Assembly (NCBI GenBank): GCA_020630915.1
Contig: JAHDIF010000001.1
Coordinates: 1 to 64,000, forward strand
Reading direction: 5' to 3'
Source of the DNA: Dokdonia sp.
GTDB taxonomy: Bacteria > Bacteroidota > Bacteroidia > Flavobacteriales > Flavobacteriaceae
DNA length: 64,000 bases
Of this stretch, positions 34,019 through 43,820 are shown one piece after another (the stretch's first letter is position 1; every line of letters begins with the position of its first letter). Below the pieces are notes generated by a model. It made no database searches. It had not been told where the DNA came from and worked only from the letters and a program-made list of their open reading frames with translations. Made by a program: the position numbers and the translations under genes.

Positions 34019-36139
34019 ATGCACCGTCTTCTAAAAGCATTTATTTTTCTATTACCTTTTCTCAACTATGGACAAAGGGAATACCCCAGCACGAATACGC
34101 TGGAAATTATAGAACAAGCAATCGTAAATAGGAAGACCAATGATCCCAAAAAAGCACTATTAGATTATGACTATACGTCTTATGAAAAGACGGTTATTAC
34201 AGATAGTCTTGTCACAGGAAATCACTCCTATTTATCTGAAAAGGTTAGTAAAACGTACTACTCACAACGGCAAGATTTTGTAGAAAACGTAGTGGGTTTT
34301 CGACTAGCAGGTTTTACAGAAGTACAATATCAAGTGCTTGCTGTAAATCTGCAATCTAGATCATTTTACGACGCAGACTTTGTGATTTTTAACACGCGCT
34401 ATGCTGGGATTCTTTCTAGACGAGGGATTAAAAACTATAATTATCAAACCATATCAGACAATGATTCTTTGATACGTATTGCCTTTAGCCCAAAAAGACC
34501 TCAAGCAATTCCAGGTCTAGAAGGTTATATGGACTTAGATAAAAAATCACTAGCTATTACTTATGTAGAAGTAGCACTTAAGGACAGGATTGATCTTAGA
34601 CTCACTCAAACCTATACATATTCAAAAGAGGTGCGCTTATTCTTTCCAGAAAATCGAAGTCTCATCTTAGACAAAGGCTCTAGCAGTCGTGATTTCTCTT
34701 TCTTCGGCGGCAGACTTTCTATAGGAAATCTCCAGTCTGATGACATGGACCAACTTACAAATAAAAAGTATTTAATTTCAATAACTCGCAACAGCAATTT
34801 TTCGCTTAAAGCGAAAGAAAAGGCAACATCTCCATTTGCCATCAAAATAGCTCCAGATGCCATTGAACGCTCGAAAGAATTCTGGAAGCAATATCGCTCA
34901 GAAGAACCCTCCTTAAAAGATGAAAGAAGCTTTAATGCCATTGAAAAAATTGTCAAAGCTGAAAATATAGAGCGTAGGCTAGGCACAATAAATAACTTTA
35001 GCGTGGGATATTACAGTGTTAATTTTTTTGATTTTGACCTTACGTACCCTGTAAAATTTAACAATTTTGAAGGATTGCGACTAGGGCTAGGTGGTGTTAC
35101 CAATGCTGGATTTTCAGAGCGCTTCAGATTAGAAGGGTATGGAGCTTATGGTTTTAAGGACAAGGATATTAAATATGGAATTGGAGGAGGCTACTTGGTA
35201 AATCCTGATAGAAATTTCTGGATAAGTTTAACTTATAACAGTGATCTTGAAGAGGTAGGAAACTTTGCTTATCTCACTGACAGGCGTGTGTATTCATTAT
35301 TCGAACCACGCCTTGTAAACATTAATCTTTTTTACAAACATCGCACTACCAGAACTAATTTTGAATATCGCATCGCTCCAAAACTCCTTTCTGAATTACA
35401 AATTGCTCATAGAAGGATAGATCAAACCACCCCCTATCGCTTTATAATTAACGGCAATGAGGTGAGAAACTATAATATCACAGAGGCATCTTTAGGTATG
35501 CGATGGAGTCCTGGCAGCAAGTTTATGAGAACTCCAGAAGACGTTGCTGAAATCTATGATGGATACCCTAAAATTTCTGGTCAAATTTCTCAGGCTTTTG
35601 ATGGCTTGGGAGGGGATTTTAATTTCACAAAAGTGGGGGCAAAAGTCTTTTACAAGCTTGATAGACTAAACAAAACGGCCACAGAAATTTTAGTAGAAGG
35701 AAATGTAGGCTTTGGCGATTTACCTATAACACATTTGTTTCACGCGTATCCTAACGCCCCTACTAAAGAAACTATCTTACAGCGCTTCTCAGTAGCGGGA
35801 GTAAATAGTTTTGAGACAATGTTTTTTAGCGAGTTCTTTTCTGATCGATTGTTTACAGCCCAGCTCAAACATAGACTTGCCCCTTTTGATTTAGGTAAAA
35901 GATTTAAACCTGAATTGGTTTTTATTACTCGTTTTGCTATTGGTGATATTCGTAATCCAGAAGATCATCTCGATATTAACTTTGGCTCCCTCAACAAAGG
36001 TTTTACAGAGTCGGGTTTTGAAATTAACAAACTATTTTGGGGTTTCGGAACAAGTCTCACCTATAGATACGGAGGGTATCACCTACCTAATTTTGAAGAT
36101 AATATTGCCTTTAAATTTACCTTTAATTTAAAGCTATAG
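34019..36139 (+). CDS. DUF5686-family outer-membrane protein, short form
   Basis: A 706-aa surface protein from the start MHRLLKAFIFLLPFLNYGQ (signal, about 1-19); the open frame extends 7 codons upstream without adding signal character. It has the DUF5686 pattern: a soluble N-terminal part (ALLDYDYTSYEKTVIT, FENRYAGI-like FNTRYAGILSRRGIKNYNYQTIS), then a large beta-rich region ending LPNFEDNIAFKFTFNLKL. Family members usually begin with a carboxypeptidase-regulatory-like domain, which is absent here. Function unknown; outer-membrane barrel expected. Confidence 0.82.
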   Translation: MHRLLKAFIFLLPFLNYGQREYPSTNTLEIIEQAIVNRKTNDPKKALLDYDYTSYEKTVITDSLVTGNHSYLSEKVSKTYYSQRQDFVENVVGFRLAGFTEVQYQVLAVNLQSRSFYDADFVIFNTRYAGILSRRGIKNYNYQTISDNDSLIRIAFSPKRPQAIPGLEGYMDLDKKSLAITYVEVALKDRIDLRLTQTYTYSKEVRLFFPENRSLILDKGSSSRDFSFFGGRLSIGNLQSDDMDQLTNKKYLISITRNSNFSLKAKEKATSPFAIKIAPDAIERSKEFWKQYRSEEPSLKDERSFNAIEKIVKAENIERRLGTINNFSVGYYSVNFFDFDLTYPVKFNNFEGLRLGLGGVTNAGFSERFRLEGYGAYGFKDKDIKYGIGGGYLVNPDRNFWISLTYNSDLEEVGNFAYLTDRRVYSLFEPRLVNINLFYKHRTTRTNFEYRIAPKLLSELQIAHRRIDQTTPYRFIINGNEVRNYNITEASLGMRWSPGSKFMRTPEDVAEIYDGYPKISGQISQAFDGLGGDFNFTKVGAKVFYKLDRLNKTATEILVEGNVGFGDLPITHLFHAYPNAPTKETILQRFSVAGVNSFETMFFSEFFSDRLFTAQLKHRLAPFDLGKRFKPELVFITRFAIGDIRNPEDHLDINFGSLNKGFTESGFEINKLFWGFGTSLTYRYGGYHLPNFEDNIAFKFTFNLKL

Positions 36140-36180
36140 AATATCCCACAAAACGCTGTGGTATTTGCCACATAAAAGAA

Positions 36181-36188
36181 TACCTTTG
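36181..36188 (+). promoter_or_regulatory. -7 box of the RND/MMPL gene
   Basis: TACCTTTG fits TAnnTTTG and lies 18 bp before the ATG at 36207. Confidence 0.45.
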
Positions 36189-36206
36189 CGCAGGTAATAT
36201 CACGCA

Positions 36207-38603
36207 ATGGCTAAGTTTTTAAGTTCTGGTTTTTGGGTAAGTGTAGCAAGCATCATCTTGCGCTACAAATTGCTCATACTTATGCTCATAGCTGGCTTTA
36301 CCGTATTCTTAGGATACCAGTGGCAACATATGCGATTCACCTATACGGAGGCAAATCTTCTTCCAGATGATCACGAAATAAACCTGGAGTACAATGCATT
36401 TCTCGATAAATTCGGTGAAGAAGGCAACCTAATCGTTATCGGAATAAAGAATGATAGTCTATTTACACCTGAGATTCTAAACAAGTGGAACACGCTCGCC
36501 TCTCAAATAAACACGTATGAAGAGGTTACCTTATCCATATCACTCCAAGATCTCAAAATTCTAGATAAAAAGGAAAACCCCGCAAGGTTTGATTTAAAGC
36601 CTTTTATAGTAGATAGTGTTACTAGCTCCAAACAGGCAAGTAATTACAGGAAACAACTATTTAACGACCTTCCTTTTTATGAGAATTTAATCTACAATAA
36701 GGAAACGGGTACTGTGCGCTCTGCCATTTACTTGGATAAAAATATTGTAAATACTCCCGTGCGCAGAGACTTTATAGTAAACGACCTTATCCCTCTAATA
36801 GACAGGTTTGAAAAAGAAACTGGATTGCAAGTACGTACCAGTGGCATGCCTTATATAAGAACTCTTAACTCTCAAAACATTATTGATGAAATAGGTCTTT
36901 TTGTGGGTGCAGCACTACTGGTCACGTCCTTTATTTTCTTTTTCTTTTTTAGATCGTACCGAGCTACTATAATTTCTATGATAACCGTTATTATAGGTGT
37001 GATGTGGGCCTTTGGGTTTTTAGGATTGTTAGGATATGAAATAACGGTCCTAACGGCACTTATTCCACCTCTTATTATTGTTATAGGGATACCCAATTGT
37101 ATATTCTTAATTAATAAATATCAACAAGAGTATAAAAACCACGGAAACAAAGCCAAAGCACTACAACGGGTAATTTCTAAGATTGGTAATGCCACGTTAA
37201 TGACCAACATCACCACAGCATCTGGATTTGCCACTTTTATACTTACCGAAAGTTCATTGTTAAAAGAATTTGGAGTTGTGGCAAGTATTAATATCCTTGG
37301 GATATTTTTACTTTCCCTACTCATCATTCCTATCATTTACAGTTACATGCCTCCGCCTCAAGAAAAGCATCTAAAGCACTTAGGTAAAAAATGGATAGAA
37401 GGTTTTGTAGACTGGATGGAGCGTATGGTGCGTAATCGTAGGATTGAGATTTATGTGGTTAGCATTGTTTTACTTGCGGCAAGTATTATTGGTATTTACC
37501 AAATCAGAATATCTGGAAGCCTCATAGAAGATATGCCTAAAGAAACGGAGTTTTATAAGGATATTAAGTTTTTTGAAGAAGAATTTGACGGTATTATGCC
37601 ACTAGAAATACTTATTGATACCAAACGTAAAAAAGGAGTTATGAAACTGGCTACCTTAAAGCGTATGGATGAATTGAGTGATGTTATAGAAGAACAACCC
37701 GAACTTTCAAAGCCTATATCCATTGTAAACTTGGTGAAATATGCAAAACAGGCATACTATAATGGTTCGCCAAAATATTACCAACTCCCTAGCAGTAATG
37801 AGCGTAACTTCATTTTACCTTATGCTAGTAGCTTTTCTGAGAGTACGAATCTTATGGGCGCCTATGTAGATAGCACAGGTCAATACGCACGCATTACCAC
37901 ATTTATGAAAGACATAGGCACAGACAAAATGGAACGTGCCGAAGATAATTTACGAACCAAAATCGCTACACTCTTCCCTAAAGACAGATACGAAGTTACC
38001 CTCACAGGTAAAGCGCTCGTTTTCCAAAAAGGAACGAATTACCTTGTCCTAAACCTCGTTATAAGTCTCTCGCTGGCTGTATTGCTCATTGCGCTATTTA
38101 TGGCTTGGATGTTTAGATCGTTTCGAATGATATTGGTTTCGCTTATCCCTAATCTACTGCCGCTTCTTGTTACGGCTGGGATGATGGGCTTTTTAGGAGT
38201 CCCAATTAAACCATCTACAATTTTGGTCTTTAGTATTGCCTTTGGAATCTCTGTTGATGATACCATACACTTTCTCGCCAAATATAGACAAGAGCTCAAA
38301 GCAAATAAATGGAAGATTAAAAAATCTGTTTATGCATCCTTAAGAGAAACTGGGGTGAGCATGTTCTACACCTCTATTGTGCTATTTTTCGGCTTCTCTG
38401 TGTTTATGATTAGTAGTTTTGGAGGCACTGTTGCTCTAGGTGGTCTTGTAAGTGCTACCCTTCTATTTGCAATGCTAGCAAACTTACTATTACTTCCTTC
38501 CCTACTCCTTTCACTAGAAAGAAGTATAGCAAACAAGAAGGTTCTTAAAGAGCCTGCTCTAGAAATCCTTACTTCAGAAGAGGATCAAGATGTAAAAAGC
38601 TAG
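36207..38603 (+). CDS. RND/MMPL-family membrane exporter
   Basis: A 798-aa inner-membrane protein with the RND layout: a first membrane helix (about 20-40), a periplasmic loop, five helices (about 228-385), a sixth near 415-435, a second loop, and five more (about 615-780). Proton-relay-like acidic residues occur in FGISVDDTIHFLAKYRQE (about 675-690). At about 800 residues it is shorter than drug-efflux RND pumps and closer to the MMPL/hopanoid-exporter type. It stands without MFP or TolC partners. The substrate is unknown, lipid-like being a fair guess. Confidence 0.87.
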   Translation: MAKFLSSGFWVSVASIILRYKLLILMLIAGFTVFLGYQWQHMRFTYTEANLLPDDHEINLEYNAFLDKFGEEGNLIVIGIKNDSLFTPEILNKWNTLASQINTYEEVTLSISLQDLKILDKKENPARFDLKPFIVDSVTSSKQASNYRKQLFNDLPFYENLIYNKETGTVRSAIYLDKNIVNTPVRRDFIVNDLIPLIDRFEKETGLQVRTSGMPYIRTLNSQNIIDEIGLFVGAALLVTSFIFFFFFRSYRATIISMITVIIGVMWAFGFLGLLGYEITVLTALIPPLIIVIGIPNCIFLINKYQQEYKNHGNKAKALQRVISKIGNATLMTNITTASGFATFILTESSLLKEFGVVASINILGIFLLSLLIIPIIYSYMPPPQEKHLKHLGKKWIEGFVDWMERMVRNRRIEIYVVSIVLLAASIIGIYQIRISGSLIEDMPKETEFYKDIKFFEEEFDGIMPLEILIDTKRKKGVMKLATLKRMDELSDVIEEQPELSKPISIVNLVKYAKQAYYNGSPKYYQLPSSNERNFILPYASSFSESTNLMGAYVDSTGQYARITTFMKDIGTDKMERAEDNLRTKIATLFPKDRYEVTLTGKALVFQKGTNYLVLNLVISLSLAVLLIALFMAWMFRSFRMILVSLIPNLLPLLVTAGMMGFLGVPIKPSTILVFSIAFGISVDDTIHFLAKYRQELKANKWKIKKSVYASLRETGVSMFYTSIVLFFGFSVFMISSFGGTVALGGLVSATLLFAMLANLLLLPSLLLSLERSIANKKVLKEPALEILTSEEDQDVKS

Positions 38604-38621
38604 TTTAGAATTATTGTTTAT

Positions 38622-38635
38622 GCTTTCGCGAAAGC
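38622..38635. repeat. Dispersed palindrome copy 8
   Basis: Exact GCTTTCGCGAAAGC, extended to ATGC...GCAT, 19 bp after the RND stop. Confidence 0.95.
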
Positions 38636-38710
38636 ATACCTCTAAAAATAACCAACGGTAATCTTACAAAACTCGACCTCATTTCTAAGGCCTATTTTCA
38701 AAACATAAAT

Positions 38711-38718
38711 TATATTTG
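38711..38718 (+). promoter_or_regulatory. -7 box of asnS
   Basis: TATATTTG matches TAnnTTTG, 23 bp before the asnS ATG. Confidence 0.55.
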
Positions 38719-38741
38719 CTCCTCTAGTAAAACTATGCGAT

Positions 38742-40184
38742 ATGACATATATTTCTATTGTAGATATATTACAAAGTGATGCAATACATCAAGAATTTAC
38801 GGTAAAAGGATGGGTACGATCTTTTAGAGCAAATCAATTTGTAGCTCTTAATGATGGGTCTACCATTAAAAATTTACAATGTGTTGTAGACTTTGAAAAT
38901 ACGGATGATACTCTCTTAAAACGCATTACTACTGGGTCTGCCATAATTATTACAGGGTCACTAGAAGAGAGCCAAGGTGCTGGACAGCGTGTAGAGATCA
39001 AAGTAAAGAATATAGAAATTGCAGGTGATGCAGATCCAGAGGAAGTAAAACTCACCATACTTTCACCTAAAAGACATACACTAGAAAAGCTTAGAGAGCA
39101 GGCACATTTAAGAGTGCGCACGAACACCTTTGGTGCGATTATGAGAATGCGCTCTAAACTTTCGTTCGCCATACACCAATACTTTAACGAGCGGGGTTTT
39201 TATCAGGCTCACACGCCTATCATTACTGGGAGTGATGCAGAAGGTGCTGGCGAAATGTTTCAAGTAACAGGATTGAACCTTAAGAATACCCCTAAAACTG
39301 AAAATGGAGCCGTAGATTACTCTCAAGACTTCTTTGGAAAAGAAACAAACCTCACAGTTTCGGGTCAATTAGAAGCAGAAACGTATGCCCTAGGATTAGG
39401 GAAGGTGTATACTTTTGGGCCTACCTTTAGAGCAGAGAATAGTAACACATCAAGACACCTTGCGGAGTTCTGGATGATAGAGCCTGAAGTCGCTTTTTGT
39501 GACCTAGATGGCAATATGGATCTCGCAGAAGATTTTATAAAATACGTGATACAATACGTATTAGAAAACTGTCAAGATGACCTTGAATTTCTAGAGAACA
39601 GATTGATTCAAGAAGATAAGAGCAAGCCACAAGCAGAGCGAGCTACGATGACCCTTAGAGACAAACTTAAGTTTGTGGTAGACAATAACTTTAAGCGCGT
39701 AAGCTATACAGAAGCTATTGACATTTTACGCAATAGTAAGCCTAACAAAAAGAAGAAATTTAAATACCTTATAAACGAATGGGGGGCAGATTTACAAAGT
39801 GAACATGAGCGTTACTTGGTAGAGAAGCATTTTGAATGCCCTGTAATTTTGTTTGACTACCCAGCAAATATTAAGGCATTTTATATGCGTCTTAATGAAG
39901 ATGGAAAAACTGTGCGTGCTATGGATATTCTCTTTCCTGGTATTGGAGAAATCGTAGGTGGCTCTCAACGTGAGGAGCGACTAGATGTTCTCAAAGAGAA
40001 AATGGCTGCTTTAGATATCCCTGAGGAAGAGCTATGGTGGTATCTAGATACGCGTAAGTTTGGTACTTGTGTACATAGTGGCTTTGGGCTTGGTTTTGAG
40101 CGATTAGTACTATTTGCTACGGGTATGGGTAACATTAGAGATGTAATTCCTTATCCTCGTTTTCCTGGTCATGCGGAGTTTTAA
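38742..40184 (+). CDS. asnS: Asparaginyl-tRNA synthetase
   Basis: A 480-aa class IIb synthetase charging tRNA-Asn. The N-terminal OB-fold (FTVKGWVRSFRANQFVALNDGST) is followed by the catalytic domain: AHTPIITGSDAEGAGEMFQVT, motif 2 TFGPTFRAENSNTSRHLAEFWMIEPE, and motif 3 GFGLGFERLVLFATGMGNIRDVIPYPR. The ending PRFPGHAEF is typical of AsnRS. Full length. Confidence 0.97.
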   Translation: MTYISIVDILQSDAIHQEFTVKGWVRSFRANQFVALNDGSTIKNLQCVVDFENTDDTLLKRITTGSAIIITGSLEESQGAGQRVEIKVKNIEIAGDADPEEVKLTILSPKRHTLEKLREQAHLRVRTNTFGAIMRMRSKLSFAIHQYFNERGFYQAHTPIITGSDAEGAGEMFQVTGLNLKNTPKTENGAVDYSQDFFGKETNLTVSGQLEAETYALGLGKVYTFGPTFRAENSNTSRHLAEFWMIEPEVAFCDLDGNMDLAEDFIKYVIQYVLENCQDDLEFLENRLIQEDKSKPQAERATMTLRDKLKFVVDNNFKRVSYTEAIDILRNSKPNKKKKFKYLINEWGADLQSEHERYLVEKHFECPVILFDYPANIKAFYMRLNEDGKTVRAMDILFPGIGEIVGGSQREERLDVLKEKMAALDIPEEELWWYLDTRKFGTCVHSGFGLGFERLVLFATGMGNIRDVIPYPRFPGHAEF

Positions 40185-40613
40185 GAGTTATTAGTTATTT
40201 TAAGTAGCGAGTAGACAGTAGAAAATTAGGAAACTAAAGATATAGAAATAAGACAATCGTCGTTTATAACTCTTCGTGGTTTTACCTGGGCGCCCGCAAT
40301 GCGCCTGTATTTTTACTTCGTTATGCAGTGTTTTTAAGTCAACATTGGTTAATCGTTAATCTCCGATCCATTTGGTATTCTCGACATATTGCTTCCTACG
40401 GTCGCAATACTCGATCACCTATAATTTACCTTTTAACTCTTGGTTATTAGTTTTAAGTCACTCATAATTCGTATTTCTCGTTTTCTCTTTATTATTCTCA
40501 GTTCTAAAATGAGCAATTAAAATAAGGGCTTTTGCCCCTTTTATCCTTCCTTATAAAGCTGTAAAATTGAAAAACCCTATTTTTAGGAAATCAATTAACT
40601 AAAATTTCTATTT
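40185..40613. other. 429-bp gap, no gene seen
   Basis: No credible frame. GTTATTAGTT.TTTAAGT occurs at 40187-40205 and, slightly altered, at 40443-40458. AAGGGC/GCCCCTT near 40524-40540 looks like a weak terminator hairpin. The rest looks like decayed sequence. Confidence 0.5.
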
Positions 40614-41249
40614 ATGAAAACACTCAAAATGATGGCGCTATGCTATATAGGCGTCTTATTTTTTGCGTCCTGTGAGCAGATGCCCACGGCTGCAGAAGAA
40701 CCAGCTCCTATTGTAGCACCAGATATTATTATTCCGGTACAAGAAGCAGAAAACATGTACCATAGATACGGAGAAGATCGTGCAAATCTCATTGAAGCAA
40801 ATATTAATATAGATGACCAAGGAAATCCCATAGCATCAGATGATCCAGCTTATGTACAAGCTACGAGATCTTTAACTGTAGACTACAAACAACTAAAACA
40901 GTATTTGGCATTTATTGAGCAAGAAGCTGCGAGTACTAAAACAGATATTACTGGGTTACGCATCTATTTGGCTCAGTATGGACCCTCTAAAAATAATGGA
41001 AGATCCACAGTCTTTTTAAATCCAGTTAAACAATATGGAGATGGCGGAATCTCGGATGATGTAGCATTTGCTATTGATAAATCTGGTAAAGAACCTAAAG
41101 CTGTCTATGTAGATCAATGCTTTAAAGTTCCTAGTCAAAGAAGCAATCAGGCTAACTTAACTATGCCAGTTCAAGGAAATATCCAGAGTTTAGCGGGTAA
41201 TGATTTTCCATTTAGACCACCACCAACTAACGATCCTGACTATCAATAA
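40614..41249 (+). CDS. Unknown lipoprotein
   Basis: A 211-aa protein with a clear lipoprotein signal (MKTLKMMALCYIGVLFFASCEQ, Cys near 20) and an Ala/Pro-rich linker. The mature part has no domain I recognise; ITGLRIYLAQYG and FLNPVKQYGDGGISDD look like a compact globular region. It is followed 21 bp later by the first of several related membrane proteins, so it may belong to that cluster. Confidence 0.75.
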   Translation: MKTLKMMALCYIGVLFFASCEQMPTAAEEPAPIVAPDIIIPVQEAENMYHRYGEDRANLIEANINIDDQGNPIASDDPAYVQATRSLTVDYKQLKQYLAFIEQEAASTKTDITGLRIYLAQYGPSKNNGRSTVFLNPVKQYGDGGISDDVAFAIDKSGKEPKAVYVDQCFKVPSQRSNQANLTMPVQGNIQSLAGNDFPFRPPPTNDPDYQ

Positions 41250-41270
41250 AAATTAAAACCGCTGCTGATT

Positions 41271-41936
41271 ATGGACTACTACTACTATGCCGGTTACATT
41301 GCTGAATTTTTAGCGGCCATATCTGCAGCGGTTTTTCTATATAAGTATAAAAAATCTCAATTAATTTGGTTACTTCCTCTTCTGTGGTACATACCAATTA
41401 ATGAACTTATTTGTCAGTATATATTTTCAGGACAACCTGTGGGATTTATGTTAAAAAACATATATCGTGTAGTTGTACCTCTTTCTATAATATTACTGGT
41501 TCTTTCACAAGTACAAAAGAGAAAGCCTAGGACAATAATTAAATTTATAGCAATAATTAATACAGCATTGGTAATTCTAGAATTATTAACTATAAATCCA
41601 TTCGAAACTAAAACTAGTTTTTCTTTTACTATAGCCTCTATACTAATAGTCATATGCTTATTGATTTATTTTATAGAAGAGTTAAAAGGAAATCATTTAT
41701 TTATGGCCAATAGAAATCTTTTTGTGCTGATTTGTTTTGGTTTTTTGATTTTTCACGTACCCTTTCCTGTATTAATTTATGCTCAAAAAAACATATCAAC
41801 GTATAGTAATGATATTGTAAGAGCACTTTATAAAATACATTTTATCATTGCTATTCTTTCGTACCTAATGATTGCCTTTGGCTTTTATTGGGGAAATAAG
41901 ATTACACCCCCTTCACCTTCCGTAAAAAATCGCTAA
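41271..41936 (+). CDS. Multi-pass membrane protein, paralogue A
   Basis: A 221-aa integral membrane protein with about seven hydrophobic stretches. The N-terminus (AEFLAAISAAVFLYKYKKSQLIWLLPLLWYIPINE) aligns with the two proteins downstream: helix, YKYK-type basic turn, then LP.LW helix. The end IAFGFYWGNK resembles their IGFIW/IGFLWSK ends. No family name recognised. It is probably co-transcribed with the preceding lipoprotein. Confidence 0.78.
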   Translation: MDYYYYAGYIAEFLAAISAAVFLYKYKKSQLIWLLPLLWYIPINELICQYIFSGQPVGFMLKNIYRVVVPLSIILLVLSQVQKRKPRTIIKFIAIINTALVILELLTINPFETKTSFSFTIASILIVICLLIYFIEELKGNHLFMANRNLFVLICFGFLIFHVPFPVLIYAQKNISTYSNDIVRALYKIHFIIAILSYLMIAFGFYWGNKITPPSPSVKNR

Positions 41937-42051
41937 GGTATCTTTTAGCTTCTCAAACTAGCCTTTATCCTATTATTTTAATAGTACTACAACCACTTCT
42001 TCATCTCACCCTAAATGACTAGTTTTACGTCAATTAGTAAAATTTTACCTA

Positions 42052-42702
42052 TTGACTGATTTCACTTTCATATTTGAGTGCTTTGCGGCCATTATCGCAA
42101 CTGTATTTTTTTATAAATACAAGCATCTTCCCATAAAGCTCATTTTACCCATATTGTGGCTTACTGTAATTGCAGAAACCTGTGCGAGAATACCATCCTT
42201 ACGTATAGAAGGAACTAATCACTTCATTTATAACTGCTATCTCATAACAGCTTACCCTTTACTCTACTTTAGTATCTATAAGCATATTCAGAATCCTATT
42301 CGTAAGAAATCCGTGGGTATTATCGCTTTGATCATTTTTAGTGTTATGATTTACAGAGCTTTTATTTCGGCATTTATAACAAAATTTATGGTTTATATGT
42401 TCAGCCTTTCTGTGATAGGTCTCGTTATCTTATTGCTGTATTATGCTGTGGATTTGCTAAAAAACAACAAACATATTATTCTTAAAAACAAGTTAGAACT
42501 ATTTATTTTTATAGGTTATCTGTTCTTTGGAATATCCTATATCCCACTATCATTCGTTCTAACAAGTGAAGACTTCCTGCGACTTTCTAGAGAAGCTTTG
42601 AACACACTATCCAACATTCAAAACTCGACAGTTATCTTTATGAATGTTATTTTTATTATTGGATTTATCTGGACCAATCCAAGAAATAATGATTCTAATT
42701 AG
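42052..42702 (+). CDS. Multi-pass membrane protein, paralogue B (TTG start)
   Basis: A 216-aa protein with about seven membrane helices. TTG at 42052 is chosen because it gives an N-terminus (FECFAAIIATVFFYKYKHLPIKLILPILWLTVIAE) that aligns from its first helix with paralogues A and C, and no in-frame ATG lies upstream. The C-terminus ends FIIGFIWTNPRNN. Function unknown. It is followed by a GGGGCAAATGCCCC inverted repeat (42702-42715) without a T-run. Confidence 0.72.
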   Translation: MTDFTFIFECFAAIIATVFFYKYKHLPIKLILPILWLTVIAETCARIPSLRIEGTNHFIYNCYLITAYPLLYFSIYKHIQNPIRKKSVGIIALIIFSVMIYRAFISAFITKFMVYMFSLSVIGLVILLLYYAVDLLKNNKHIILKNKLELFIFIGYLFFGISYIPLSFVLTSEDFLRLSREALNTLSNIQNSTVIFMNVIFIIGFIWTNPRNNDSN

Positions 42703-42783
42703 GGGCAAATGCCCCGCAAATTGGAGCCCTAAAATAAGTAACTTTCCAGCTTATTATACAGATACGTCAACGGTTCTCCATTT

Positions 42784-42915
42784 ATGAACAGTGAAGAGAT
42801 TTTAATTTTATGGCTCATAATAGCAGTTATTCTAGTGCTATTACTTTTTGTTGCTACACTTTTTTGTGGGATTGCGTTGTATTATAGATTTGATAATAAA
42901 AACCCTAACCCTTAA
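42784..42915 (+). CDS. 43-aa single-span membrane peptide
   Basis: ATG at 42784 opens 43 codons: MNSEEILILWLIIAVILVLL..., one long hydrophobic helix (about 7-35) and a short polar tail DNKNPNP. It lies 5 bp before paralogue C, suggesting translation together. No known family. Confidence 0.5.
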   Translation: MNSEEILILWLIIAVILVLLLFVATLFCGIALYYRFDNKNPNP

Positions 42916-42920
42916 ATATC

Positions 42921-43577
42921 ATGTCGTATTATCATATCATATACGCTATATTCCTATCTTTTCTTGGGCTTACATGCATCGTGGTCACCTCACAACTCTC
43001 TAAGTACAAACACACTCCACTTATACTAGCTCCTGTTATTTTATGGCTAGGATTACTTGCTGAAGGAGTTGGTTTTTTATATGGCACGTATGTTACTTTT
43101 GACAATGGCTGGATTTATAATAGTGCAAACATTCTCTTCTTCACACTATTTTACATAATGATGTATCGCTACATTCAAAAAAACAAATTAAAAAAGCTTG
43201 TAGGCATACTTTCTTTTATAGGAGTAGGATGCTACATTTTTCAATTTTTTACTGCAGAAAGTGTTAATGTACGCTTAAGTATTTCGCACTGTGTGGCAGT
43301 ACTTATTCTTTTAATTATGTCCGTGATATATATATCGCAAGTCCTACGCAGTAATGACTCCTTTTATTTTAGAGAACATCCAGAGTTTATATTTATAGGA
43401 GGGAATCTCATTCTTAATTTAGTATATGCTCCTATTTATGTTTCTAGTGATCTAAACTTGCATATCTTTAGTGAGACTTTTTATACGTACGTATCTTCTA
43501 TACATGGGTATGTGTGTATGGCTATAAACCTCCTCTTTATTATTGGATTCTTATGGTCAAAAAAAGCAACATTGTGA
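42921..43577 (+). CDS. Multi-pass membrane protein, paralogue C
   Basis: A 218-aa protein with about seven membrane helices. MSYYHIIYAIFLSFLGLTC, the basic turn SKYKHTPLILAPVILWLGLLAE, and the end MAINLLFIIGFLWSKKATL match the layout of A and B and, almost residue for residue at both ends, the short frame downstream. Function unknown. Confidence 0.78.
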   Translation: MSYYHIIYAIFLSFLGLTCIVVTSQLSKYKHTPLILAPVILWLGLLAEGVGFLYGTYVTFDNGWIYNSANILFFTLFYIMMYRYIQKNKLKKLVGILSFIGVGCYIFQFFTAESVNVRLSISHCVAVLILLIMSVIYISQVLRSNDSFYFREHPEFIFIGGNLILNLVYAPIYVSSDLNLHIFSETFYTYVSSIHGYVCMAINLLFIIGFLWSKKATL

Positions 43578-43619
43578 TTACCCGATGCCTGTAATTAAAG
43601 AAGATTTTAAAATAACCAT

Positions 43620-43820
43620 ATGTCTTACTACGAGACTTTACTTTTCGTGTATTTAAGTATTTCAGGCATATGCTGTATTTTAGTTACTTGGCATCTTCCC
43701 GCGTATAAACGCACGACTTTTATTCTTACTGCCATTATACCGTGGCTTAGTTTTGTTTTTATTGCTATGAACCTCTTATTTATGTACATTTTTACATGGA
43801 CGAAAAAAGCACACTTATAA
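43620..43820 (+). pseudogene. Internally deleted fourth copy of the membrane-protein family
   Basis: A 66-codon frame. Its first ~45 residues (MSYYETLLFVYLSISGICC, PAYKRTTFILTAIIPWLSF) match the start of paralogue C, and its last ~19 (AMNLLFMYIFTWTKKAHL) match the end of C. About 152 residues between are missing, still in frame. It overlaps the kinase gene by 25 bp. It may be a remnant, or a retained short peptide coupled to kinase translation. Confidence 0.7.

Noticed and set aside
42015-42054. ATG at 42015 as the start of membrane paralogue B
   Set aside because: It is out of frame with the paralogue; TTG 42052 matches the N-termini of the other paralogues.
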